Source: Termitomyces sp. T153
Lineage: Eukaryota; Basidiomycota; Agaricomycetes; Agaricales; Lyophyllaceae
Length of the DNA: 64,000 nt
Reading direction: 5' to 3'
Assembly (NCBI GenBank): GCA_018296165.2
Contig: JACKQL020000005.1
Coordinates: 124,001-188,000 of the forward strand
Position 1 is the stretch's first letter; each line of letters begins with the position of its first letter. Below, one piece after another: positions 21,690 to 32,725 of the stretch. Below the pieces are notes generated by a model, which saw only the letters and a program-made list of their open reading frames with translations, did not search any database and was not told the origin of the DNA. Made by a program: the position numbers and the translations under genes.

Positions 21690-23950
21690 ATGGACACTGT
21701 TCAGCAAATGTAAGCCCGCCTCAGTTTTGGTTCATTTTGTTCTGAATGGTCCATGCGAAACCCAGATTTGTCCGTGATCTTTTAACACTCATTGCAACCT
21801 GTTAGTGAACTACTCATCCACTTTCTAACGATTTTGACTAGTGACTTCCAATATACATAGCAATTCTTATTTATGATCACTTGATTACGTCTGGTAAGGG
21901 CTGATAATTTTGACACCAATTCTTGATTCACCTGAATTGGACAGGGAGTGAGATATAGTACCTCTGGCGACGAAACAAGACAAAAAGCACCTACCTCTTC
22001 TTCCTCAACTGTTACTTTGCTTTATTTTCTACGATCACGGGCATTATTACGTTCACGTTCGCGAAACTTCCACTGAATGTATACTCTAGTCTAATTGCTC
22101 TCCTCATACAACACCAGTTGATTTGGCGTGAAGAGGTCAGATCTTACTTGCCTCAATAGCCGCATTCTGTGAAGATGAAGATCTATTTCAGATGCATGCA
22201 ATATGGTATTGTTCGACAGGTCGCACTCATAATTCAACAGGCCATTGTTAGCGGTATTCGTCAATCATTCCTTTTTCTTCGTGTTTTTATCATTTCATGG
22301 TTTGTTAGGATTAATTGGATTATGACTGTATGCGCTTTATCATCGTTCCCTCTGGATACTACGATTCATGGCCGGTAGTGCTGTAGTGGCCCTCGGCACT
22401 GTAGTGGTATGCCTATTGAGTTCAATCTTGAGTCTCGTGTTGAAATTACCATGGAACAGTGGGCTATGCGGCAAAAATCGACCCTAATACAACAGGAGCT
22501 GGTTGGATGTCCTTTGCCCACATGTGTACTTGCTGCAATGCATTGAGCGTAAACTAACTTGAGGTTGATTCCGTTTTCCAGAGCTTTGCGTAAGTGTATG
22601 TTAATATCTCTTGTAAAAGAATAACTGGACTTTGAGCACAGATATTGTCGCTCCCTGGTTAACACTACTGGTCTATGACACGATCTTATTCATCCTCGTG
22701 GTACATCACGCATGGAGAGAATGGCATGAAAATGGGTTACTTATCAGCAAAAGCATGCGCCCAATTTATTACACCGTGATCACAGATGGTTAATGGCCAG
22801 CTCCACCTGTGCTAGTGTGCCTGATATGCCTGACATAACAACTTACTTCAAGGAGCGATATACTTCGCGTAAGCTTTCCATTATACCTGTGTCACCAAGC
22901 ATTGACTTTTTCAGCATTGTGGTACTTGCAAATTTGTCGAATATACTCATGTTCTATGCATTTTTTCTTCTTCATCACTGCCTGCTTCTCCTTATTATAT
23001 CCTAGCTCTGTGGCATATGGTTATATTTGGAAAGTTCATGAGCTATTTTTGACGTGGTATGGTAACAGCCATTCATGCACGGTGGGTTCTACGTTTGCAA
23101 GCGTGTTTGTGTTTCTCTTGTTTCTCATTTTCATCCAGTTGACCGCAATTATTATAGAGTATCCAGCACGATGGTGTCACATCTTATGCTCAATCTTCAT
23201 GAAACTGCGGATGCTGGGATTTACAGCGTATCCAGAATGAGTCAAAATCCACCAGAACCGATCTCATTCCGCCATCCCACCATTGAAATTGCGGCACACT
23301 CTCAGATGGAAATTAGGCAAGGTTACTACTATGCTTTCAATCCAGAAGCTCACTGTTTTCCCCTTCTGTCCACCTCTGTCAGACCAGCTCAATCTTGACT
23401 TTGAGACACGACTCCAGTGGTACAGATATCCAGCCTAAATGATTAGATCAAATCTGTCCAGCAGCTTAAGTTTTTGTGGTTTCTTGAAGGCTTTGATATC
23501 TATATTGTTGTCTAGTGAAAAACTTGAATTGCAGCTTGACTATGTAAACTGCTTTGGATGTCAGTTTGGTTGATATTGAGAGTCCAAGCTTAAACTAGCC
23601 TAACATGATTCTCAAAGGAGCCTTGATTGAACACAGCAGCTAATACTACACTCAGTGGTAAAGACTTTGAGATATGGATATATTTGTTAATGACAGTGAG
23701 AGTCGAAGCTTGAAATTTTATGATTGACAGAAATAGATCAGCAGTTTATTTTCAGCTTTTTATCTTGATATTTTCTCCTATAGTATTGTAAAGAGTCATC
23801 AATGTCATCTAGGGTACTGGAATAGTAGGTGACAACAAATGCATGTAGAGGAAGATACAAATGGAAGGGATGTGCTTACAAGTACAAGAATTGTATAAAA
23901 AGGTAGGCAGGACTTGGAAAGCTAAGAGCCTGTTCAGCATGAAATTTGCT
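21220..23950. repeat. Left copy of a segmental duplication (DUF6533 locus)
   Basis: Aligns in direct orientation with about 33220-35945. Homology includes the upstream minus-strand fragment, all exons and introns of the DUF6533 gene, and about 550 bp of 3' flank ending at AAGAGCCTGTTC. Together the copies bracket the transposon island. Confidence 0.85.
21690..23398 (+). pseudogene. DUF6533-type multi-pass membrane protein, left copy, disabled
   Basis: Starts MDTVQQ at 21690 and follows the exon plan of the intact copy at 33631. It includes LIYDHLITSGSEI, YLWRRNKTKS, ALYHRSLWILRFMAG, HAWREWHENGLL and the closing MVSHLMLNLHETADAGIYSVSRMS block. Two in-frame stops break it: TAG at 21956-21958, where the other copy has GAG, and TGA at 22323-22325, where the other copy has CGA. 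Agaricomycetes carry many genes of this family, which have an N-terminal D-(H/Y)-x-L-T...E-(I/V)-E-Y-(I/L)-W motif and several transmembrane helices; their function is unknown. The C-terminus extends about 50 codons beyond the other copy's stop. Expression as a truncated product is conceivable but unsupported. Confidence 0.75.
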
Positions 23951-24530
23951 GATACTTTTGTACTGGGCATCATGCATCATGTATTACAACTGATTACACA
24001 GACACATGCATCATGTACCATGTCTAATTAGACATAATAAGGGCTGCTCAACTCATGTGGTTCAGTTTGGTTAAGTTTGAGCATAATTCCAAGTCCACTG
24101 TTTGCTGAGTATGCTGCCAGGAACAACTGCAGTCACTCTGTGGAGCCTTCCGCAAATGGAAACCATTGCCATCCAGCTGAGAATACTTGTGATGGCCCGT
24201 TGCTGGTTAAATGATTAGTGACGACTTGATTTTCTTGTCAAACAATGAATCCTGAGCTTCTCCCTCATGAGCTTCTTCTCATTGTTTCGATCCAGCTACA
24301 AAATCTATCTTGAATGCAGCCACTCTCTATCTCTGACTTAGATGACCCAGGTGATCTTATCAATGGCAAACAATGATCAAGACTACAATTGTTACCTCTA
24401 CCACACTGTTGCCTTCATAAAGGATGTGGATTATATGACAAGAGTAAGGACAGTTGGGTATAGACCAGCTGCATCAGGTTATCTCTTATGGTAAGCATTG
24501 GCCATCAGATGGTCAAACCTTATTACACAT
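23399..24530. other. CpG-depleted host flank and left border of the transposon island
   Basis: To about 23950 this matches the 3' flank of the right DUF6533 copy (35255-35945), but most CGs of that copy are TG or CA here. From 23950 to the LTR at 24531 I see no gene or repeat I can name. The copia insertion site duplication CACAT is 24526-24530. Confidence 0.6.
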
Positions 24531-24852
24531 TGTTAGAGTGGCATGGATGTGACTGTGTGATGGGGTACCATGACATGATTATCAGGGGTATTGTGGCCCA
24601 TTGTGGCTGCAACTGCTTTGTCCACTGAGTATCTTATATACCATGGACTCACTACAGGTACCCTCAGTTTGTTGACACAATTCTGAGGGTACATATACAT
24701 ACATACTATATCAGTATACAACCAAACTAACTATGTGTACCTAGATTAAAGACTTATGTATTCTACATATAATATAGTTCATTGACACAATTCTGAGGAT
24801 TAAAGACTTATATGTCCTCTGTCTAGTGTACTGCCTGGTTGGGATTCCAACA
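24531..24852 (+). repeat. 5' LTR of the full-length copia element
   Basis: 322 bp, TG...CA ends, preceded by the CACAT target duplication. Contains a TATA-like TCTTATATACC stretch at about 24634-24644 that could be its promoter. Confidence 0.95.
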
Positions 24853-25128
24853 GGTTATGGGCTGCTGCTCAAGCACAATACCTGATAAAGTACTGTGCTT
24901 ATTGGGAGATCCAACCTTTTTTTCTGTTGACAATACATGTGATGCCAATCATGTCAGGGCCACCCTCCACTACCATTCCTCTTGCCAGGGATATCTCACA
25001 AACTTGTCCCTTGACTTGCTGATCTTGTTTTCCTTATGGAACAACAAGCTCATTGTTTCTGGAAACACCAGAAACAAAAGGAAACTAATACTGTTATCCC
25101 CCCCCTGCATATGTCCATCGACTCTAAG

Positions 25129-28100
25129 ATGTCTCCCACTGATGCTGCTGCTCCCTCTATTCACACCATCTCTGTCTGTGGAGCAGATTGGAAGCATGAC
25201 AAATTCAGTCACAGCTCCCCTGCCACTAACTTTGCCAAATAGGCAGAAGTGCTCAAAATACATCTCTCCTTGCTTGGCCTGAAGTTCTATGTCCTTGCTC
25301 CACTCACATCTGCATTAAGCACCAGTTCCAAACCTGTGATGTACTGCAACTGGGTTGAACAATGATTTTGCATGTGCCATCATCCTTATGGCACTTGATG
25401 AATTGGAGTATGAGGGACTAGACAAAAGTAAGACTGTGGCAAATCTCTATGCCCAAGTCAAAGCATGCACAGAGGGCAACCAGTCAAGATGGTTGCCCTG
25501 ATGCAGGAGGTACTGAAGATACAGTGTTGCTTGAGTGAGCATCTCACAGCAATGGTAAAACAAATTGTGATATTGTCAATTGTATTTCTGACATAAAGAT
25601 GTTGGACAGGGACTTATCTAGATGTGTCATACTCTTAAATAGTCTCAATGGCCCTCAATATGAACCCATTCAGGCTCTGATATTGAGGGGCCTCACTGAT
25701 TCCACCAAGGATGCCCCCTACACCTCATATAATATCTGGAAGCTGCTAGAGATGGTACAGAACCTCACCAACCTGAAGTCCACCAGTTCCACCTTATCCA
25801 TTGACACTGCACTTGTTGCCACAGCATGCAGCTGTTTCTGCTTGACAAAAACTCATCTCCCTGGGCATAATCATGCTGCTGGTGTCAAATACTGCACCAC
25901 ATGCCTCACCCATGGATGACCTTGTGCAGGGCATGACACCCCCTATTGTACTCATCCAGGAGATGCAATGGAAAAAGAAGGTGCAGATGCTGCACACACT
26001 GCTGCTACCACTCATAGCACAAAAGGGAGGACATCTGGAAATGCAACTACAGGAGGTGTGAAGGTCTACACTCACCTCACAGGCCCAAAGGGAAAGGTCT
26101 ATCTGGTAAAGGAAGGGGAACTTAGAAAATTTCAGACACTGAGTAGTGGGATGACACCCATTGGGTTTGCAGGCCTGGCTACCAACAAATTGCCCTTTGA
26201 CTCTATGGCAGACAAAGTTGAATGGGAAGGATGGATGGCATCTGTCAAGGAGGAGGGGGATCCAGTAGAACCAAAGGCATTGGTCAACTGGGAAAAATGC
26301 TCAAGCAATGCCACCCAAGACAAATCTATAGTGATTGCCCCACTCAACCAAGATTCCAAGACAGCACTCTCAGCAGTCATCAATCTTCCATTCTTCATTG
26401 ACTCAGGAGCAACTGTCCATATCTCCCCATGTAAAACAGATTTCTTCATGCTTCAACCCATCACACCTAAAGCCATAAAGGGAGTTGGAGGATTCTCAAT
26501 CTCAGCCTGTGGAATTGGAAGCATAAGATTGCACACTGTGGAAGGGAATCTACTCCCCCTTGAAGGAGCCCTATATGTCCCCAACTCAACTGTCTGACTC
26601 ATCTCTCTACATCAGCTGAATCTCAATCAATCATCATACATACTCTCTTTTTGATGACAAGAAAGTCTGGATCATGGATTGTGCCACCAACAAAGGTCTG
26701 CTGATGTAGAGGAAGGAACTCTACACCATCAACCTCTCTGAGGCCACCACCAAACACACCAGCACCTACACAGTCCACCAAGGAACTGACCTTGAGACCT
26801 GGCATTGACTCCTTGGTCACACCAACTACCAAGCTATCCTCCAGTCAGCCTGCAATCACAGGATCAAAGGTGCACTCACCCCTCTCTGTTGTCTACCATA
26901 AAAATGTGACAGTTGCATTCTTGGGAAACAGACCAGCATGCCAGTTCCAAAATTGAGGCAGGAGGGGCATAAGGCAATGTGCAAACTGTAGATATTATGG
27001 GTGGATTTGATGGGACCTGTAAATGTAAAGTCAAGACCCAGAAACCATTATGTACTAGACATAGTTGATGACTGTACCAGCATGTCCTGGTCCATCCTGT
27101 TAAAGAATAAGAAGGAGGTGTTTCCTGCACTGACAGCTTGGGAGAGAGCATGCAAGAATGAGACTGGCCTGAAAGTTGGGAAATATTTCACAGGCTTTGA
27201 CAGCAAACTCAACAGCATTGAAATGGATACATGGCTTGAGACAAGAGGAGTGTCTAGAGAGCACAGTGCTCTTTACACTTTGGTACAGATTGGGAGAGCT
27301 GAGCTGATGCACAGAATATTAATGGGGAAGGCCAGAGCTATGAGAATCAATGTGGGATGTCCTGAATACCTCTGGGATGAGTTCTATATGGCAGCTGCTT
27401 ACCTTCATGCAAAGACACCAACAAAATCCCTCAATGGAAAAACCCCCCATGAAAAATGGTTTAACCATGCATCCAACTACTCCTACATGCATGAAATTGG
27501 GTGTTGTGCATTTGTGTTTATCCCAACACATAATCTCAAAGTGCACCTGTGATCCATTAAATGCACACTAATTGGGTATGGGCAGAATTCTAAAAAATAT
27601 TGGTGCTGGGACAAAACAAATAAAAAGATCTATCAATCTTACCATGTGAAGTTTATTGAATGCCACAAGTCTTGTCCATCAGTCATAACACAACCAACAA
27701 TGGCCAATGAATGAAATGAGCCATCAATTCCTACCCTCCAAGAACTTGAAGAGTCCACATTGCTCACACTGCAGCACAAGTATGATGATCTCCAAGAGTT
27801 TGATGTTGGCATCAACAATCCTACAGGCCTTCCCCAAAGCCACATTGAAGATGAAGCATGTCCAGTTGAGGAAGATAACCACCCACACACTGGGACACTA
27901 CCCCAGAGATCCAATCATGTACATCAACAACTGACAGAGAAGGCAGCCTCAAATGAGAATTGGATGCCTACAAGGATGGAAAAGGTGATGGAGGAGGTCA
28001 GAGATGGAGAAAAGAGAGTAAAGGAGCAAAAATCAGAGAAAAGGACAACAGTGGAGCATCCAACAATCAAGGAAGGACAGCCAAGTGTGCCTGCTGCCAA

Positions 28101-30932
28101 GCAAGCACCTGCACTAGCCAAACAAGTGCCTACACCCATGCCAATAGCCATACAAGCACCTGCACCCACAGACTTGGAGATCAATCAAGAAATTGATCAT
28201 GACTGTATACTAGCAGCAATATTGCACCTAGACATTGAACTACTACTAATCAGTATTGAGAAGGAACCCAGAATGTGGAAGGAGGCAAAGGATGGACCAG
28301 ATGCAGAGAGGTGGGAGGAAGCATACAAGGAGGAGCTGAAATCACTGAAGGAGATTGGAGTATACAGACTTGTACCACAATTGGCAGTACCCCAGGGCCA
28401 AAAGGTTTGAAAAGGATGACCCATATTCAAAATCAAAAGGGATGAGCATGGGAACACAGTCAAGTACAAGGTGTAGTTGGTGTTCAAAGGGTACAAACAA
28501 ATATATGAGAAGGATTATAGTAAAACCACCTTACTGACAATGTGTATGGAATTGTGGTGTATCTTGCTCCATATTGTGTTGACCAAAGGCTGGGACACTA
28601 TGCAGATTGATGTGAAGACAGCCTTCCTATATGGAATACTCCTGGAGAATGAGGTACAATACATGGAGCAGCTGGAAGGGTTCAAAGAACCAGGAAAGGA
28701 GGACTGGATATGTGAGTTCCTGAGAGGGTTGTATGGGATGAAGCAGGCCAGCAGGATCTGGAACAGAACTCTCAATGAACAAATGATATCTTGGGGATTC
28801 ACTTGCCTTGCTTGCAAATTATGCATCTATTACAGGAAATCCACCACAGGCACTGTCATTGCTGCAGTACACATCAACAACTTCCTTTCCATTGCCAATA
28901 CCAAAAACAAAAATGAGTGTTTCAAAACCCAAATGTGCAAGACATGGACAATATCAGACCTTGGCACTCCCTGCTATCTAATTGGTGTATCTGTTGAATG
29001 GAACAGGGACAGCCAAACAGTCTGTCAGGTCCTACTAACTATGGGGCTCAGCTACACTGGGTGAGTCCTTACTAGGCAGACACAATGTCCTGTGCTTATA
29101 ACCTAGCATTCCAGGGATGGTGCAGACTTCATGTACTTGCAAGGGAAAGCTTGGGGAAGCAGTCCAAGCAAGTCCAGGGTAGTCTGGGGAAGTCTAAGAC
29201 CAAGTATGTTAAGCATTAGGCTTGGGCAGGTGTCAGGCACAAGTCTATAAGCAAGTGTATAGGTTGTGGGGTAAGTGGAGGCTTTGCAAGTAATGGGAGT
29301 GGAGCTGGAGTTTGATGGGGGATCAATCAAGAGTGATGGGTTTTGGGGCCAAGTGTAGGGCAAGGTCTGGAGCTGTCATAAGAATGTTTGAAGGTTTGTA
29401 GCATGTGCATAGAGTTTGTAATGATGTCAGAGATGAAAAGAACTTAGGAACAATAAAGGGAACAGAGACAGTCAAGACAAGACAAAGGCAAGACAAGACA
29501 AAGGCAAGACAAGACAGAACTGGGAAAGGAAATAGATTTGAAACTAAAAATAGAAATAGAGACAAGACAGGGAAACATAACAGAAAGAAACATGAGACAC
29601 AGGAAACTAAATAAAGCAGGTAAGGTAATATCAAGACTAAGGTAACAGATGCTACTCTACATCTTTATGTACTAACTACTGGACCTTTTCCAGGGTTGAG
29701 GGTGCAATGGTGGGGCTTGTCAGAACCACATGGGGCTGATGGGTGTCAGCTCTGATTGGAGGGTGGGCCATGGTGATACTCTGATGGTAACACAGTCTGT
29801 CCCATAGCTATCAAGGAATTCTGGAGTAGTCATGTGGGTTGTGGGGGTGGTTGAGTGATGTATGCCTGTGCCAGGGGAAGTGTCAGAGAGGCTTGGGGGC
29901 CTCATAGGTGGGAGGGGAAGCTGAGGAGGCCCACAGGGGATGTGCTGGGGTTTGCCAGGAGGTCATCAGGGTTTGCTGAGGAAATGTCAGAGTTAGCCAG
30001 GGCAGGTGCTGTGGGTCAACAAAGGTTGGGGTGAGTTGAAGTGTTGGGGGAGGCTCTAGGGAGGTGGGGCATCCTGGGGGAAACTCCAGAGGTGTGGGAA
30101 TGGGTCATGACACAGTCACACTCTTTTAAACTGCCCTGATCAATTGTGTGGTTCAGCAATTTGGTCAGAAAAATGCACACCCTCTATCAATACCTATGGA
30201 ACCAGGACTAAAACTTAGATGACCAAGATGCAACCTGCAAACCAACAAGGAAAAGGATGATGTTGAGAAACTACCATACTGATCACTGGTTAGCTGCCTA
30301 CTTTACATTGCTATAGCCACTAGACCTGACATCACCTACACCATACAACAGCTATCACAAGTCCTTGACAACTATGACAGGTCACATTGGAACATGGGCA
30401 TTCAATTAGTGTGCTAGCCAAAGGGAACAAGAGAATTAAACCTATGGCTGGGTGGATTGGCAATCATCCTACAAGGTGTTACAGATGCTGAATGGGCTAG
30501 CTGTTTGGACACCAGGAGGAACATGAGGGATATACTTGGTCACTTAGCACTGGGGCAGTTTTGTGGTTGGCACAGAAGCAGAAAACTGTGGTGACATCAT
30601 CCTGCAAAGCAGAGTACATGGTAGCATACAAATCAATGCAAGAATATGTCTGGTTGAGAACATTGATGAAAGCAATTGGATGGGACTTCACAGCAAAAAT
30701 GACAACCCTATTCTGTGATAACAAGGTGGCTATCACACTCTCAGAAGACCCCACAGCACATGCACACATAAAACATTTTGACATCAAATATCATTTCATA
30801 CAGGAAAGGGCACAGATGGGCACAATCATCACAAAATACATCAACACAAAGGACAATGTAGCCAATATGTTGACCAAGGCCCTCCCAAAACCACTGTTCT
30901 TATGGCTATGGCAGCTACTTGGAGTAACTTGA
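25129..30932 (+). pseudogene. Copia gag-pol, degenerate
   Basis: Gag starts at ATG 25129 and is hit by stops within about 75 codons, including a Trp codon turned TAG in the N-A-K-W-like region. Recognisable parts follow: a Cys/His cluster near 25895-25960, the aspartic protease (FFIDSGATVHISP, about 26390), GAG-pre-integrase with CDSCILGK (about 26900-26940), integrase (LWVDLMGP, about 27000), and RT from about 28480 (IDVKTAFLYG, LRGLYGMKQAS). RNase H (SSCKAEYM, CDNKVAI, AHAHIKHFDIKYHF) ends at 30932. The RT second catalytic motif reads HINN where family members have two Asp. In the integrase the second acidic motif and the Asn-Gly before the Glu are eroded. The RT to RNase H linker is split by the insertion at 29023-30112. 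Confidence 0.9.
29023..30112. repeat. Nested solo-LTR-like insertion with CAGTC target duplication
   Basis: The copia frame ...SQTV breaks at 29022 and resumes as TVTLF...TALI at 30113. The interrupting 1090 bp begins TGTCAGG and ends CATGACA, giving 5-bp inverted ends TGTCA...TGACA. It is flanked by a perfect direct repeat CAGTC (29018-29022 and 30113-30117). No coding capacity is seen. A purine-rich minisatellite (GACAAGACAAAGGCAA-like units) lies at about 29470-29516. This is best explained as a solo LTR of about 1.1 kb, probably of another LTR family, left by recombination. A non-autonomous element is the alternative. Confidence 0.8.
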
Positions 30933-30986
30933 CAGACAATTCCACATGCAAGGAGAAGAGAGAGTCATGTTTGTCATAAGGAGGAG

Positions 30987-31310
30987 TGTTAGAGCAGTGT
31001 GGATGTGACTGTGTGATGGGGTACCACAACATAGTTATCAAGGGTATTGTAGCCCATTGTGGCTGAAACTGCTTTGTCCACTGAGTATCTTATATATACC
31101 ATGGACTCACTACAGGTACCCTCAGTTTGTTGACACAATTATGAGGGTACATTTACATACATACTATATCAGTATACAACCAAACTAACTACATGTACCT
31201 AGATCAAAGACTTATGTGTTCTACATATAATATAGTTCATTGACACAATTCTGAGGATTAGAGACTTATGTGTTCTCTGTCTAGTGTACTGCCTGGTTGG
31301 GATTCCAACA
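30987..31310 (+). repeat. 3' LTR of the full-length copia element
   Basis: 324 bp, preceded by a purine tract and followed by the CACAT target duplication (31311-31315). About 94% identical to the 5' LTR by hand alignment. Confidence 0.95.
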
Positions 31311-31315
31311 CACAT

Positions 31316-31979
31316 TACTATACAGTTCTATGTATCACAGAAATCAAGATTAGATACAGGACAAGACATACTGTACACAAGTTGATACCATGGAATCTAT
31401 ACCTTTGCCTCTAATCTGCTTAGTGCCATGTGCCCTGCCTGCCCCATGTACCTGGCTATTCCAATAGCACGACATGTTGTTTGGGCTTCAGCACCAAGCA
31501 CAGTTGAGGTTTGCACCTGGTCAATTGTATGTGAGGCTAGGGATGGTTCCTGGTGGCATACTCAGCCAACAGTGGACTTGGAATTATGTGCAAACTGTAC
31601 TAAACTGGACCTGTAAGGGTGACCTTTAAGGCTGCATCTCAATCACACAGCTGGCAAAGGGAGATCCAAAGTCTATTCAGCATCTACAAGAAATTCTAGC
31701 CCTTTAGCTACTCACCTGGCCAAGGGAGATCCAATGAGAGCAAGTCTAAGAATTCCCTTTGCCAGGACCAAGAATTTACAGAAAACAAACCATGAGAAAT
31801 ATGACATTGAGTGCTGCACATTGAGCCCAACATCATGATTTAAGTTATGTGATTTCCATTTTTGGAAATCAACTATGAAAGGCCTTTATCTTGAGATCTA
31901 GATCACATGGTGGGTTGAGACCAGTGCTGTTGGAAAGCCCTTGTTTGTAAGTATCAGTGACTAGGAGATGGGAGACTGC
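31316..31979. other. CpG-depleted, no gene seen
   Basis: Sequence between the copia 3' LTR and the gag fragment. The right part may be the decayed remainder of that gag. Confidence 0.5.
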
Positions 31980-32442
31980 CAATGAGAAATGGGCCTGGAA
32001 GTTAGGAAATACAGAAGGGGTAGTTGGATGTGACTCCATAGGCCTTGGTGAGTGAATTCCAAGACTCAGCAGCAGTACCATCCATTTTGATCCCCAGTCT
32101 GACTGGCTTTGTACAATTGTAAACAATGGGTCCCAGTGTCTATGCATTGGATAAGTCCCACTCCTCGGTTAGGTTAAGCAGGGTCCAGATGGTGGTGGTG
32201 GTGGAAGTGGCCTGTTCTCCAGGCTCAGCAGTGGGTTTTCCTGGAGGTTTCTTGTCAGCTCCAGGGTCAATGGGTGTGTGTGTGGATTTATTTAGTGGCT
32301 GGACAGTTCCTTTGAGGTATCCTTTTGCTCCACATGCACATGCAGCCATGAGGACCCTGGTCTCAAAATGGACAAATTCTGTCCCATCAAACTGCAGCTT
32401 GTCTGGGAAGTTGGGTGAGCTGTTGGAGGTGGATGAGGACAT
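31980..32442 (-). pseudogene. Copia gag fragment from a second element
   Basis: The minus-strand frame starting at 32442 carries the UBN2-type gag hallmark LQFDGTEFVHFETRVLMAA, then GYLKGTV, W-T-L-L-N-L-T-E-E-W. After a stop near 32140 the same frame continues with MDGTAAESWNSL at about 32060. Only the N-terminal third of gag is present, with no pol or LTR alongside. It is oriented opposite to the full-length element and differs from its gag in sequence. Confidence 0.75.
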
Positions 32443-32567
32443 TCTTGCGGGTGTGGGTCTGTTTGTGAGCCATCAGTGATGCTGCAAAAAAAAGAGAGAG
32501 ATTTACTTTGCACAGGGATGGGCAAGGATGGGGCCTTATAACCTGTAGATACAAATAGTAGTCAGAT

Positions 32568-32725
32568 CCTCAGGAGTCATGGCATGAGTAGTGGGAAAAC
32601 TGTATCATATACCTGTAGATACATATAGGAGTTAGATATACAGGGAAGGAGTAAGTAAATCTACAAGGTAAGGGTGATAGACAGTGACATACCCTCAGGA
32701 GTCACGGCACAAGTAGCGGGACGAC
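32568..32725. repeat. Direct repeat pair straddling the island border
   Basis: CCTCAGGAGTCA... at 32568-32600 recurs at 32693-32725. The left copy reads CATGGCATGAGTAGTGGGA where the right reads CACGGCACAAGTAGCGGGA. The CG-bearing copy lies exactly where CpG returns to normal. Confidence 0.7.

Larger units (their letters stand above)
24531..31310 (+). mobile_element. Full-length Ty1/copia retrotransposon with both LTRs
   Basis: Two LTRs (24531-24852 and 30987-31310) start TGTTAGAG and end TTCCAACA. They are flanked by a perfect 5-bp target duplication CACAT (24526-24530 and 31311-31315). A purine-rich tract (AAGGAGGAG, 30978-30986) sits just before the 3' LTR as expected for plus-strand priming. 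Internal order is gag, protease, integrase, RT, RNase H. Length is 6780 bp including a 1090-bp nested insertion. The LTRs differ at about 20 sites, of which 17 are transitions, plus one 2-bp indel. All reading frames are broken, so it is not autonomous. The primer binding site after the 5' LTR (GGTTATGGGC) is not the usual TGG start. Confidence 0.95.

Noticed and set aside
29403..29614. Lys/Arg-rich 69-codon frame in the nested insertion
   Set aside because: It translates a purine-rich minisatellite and has no start context or homology; probably chance.
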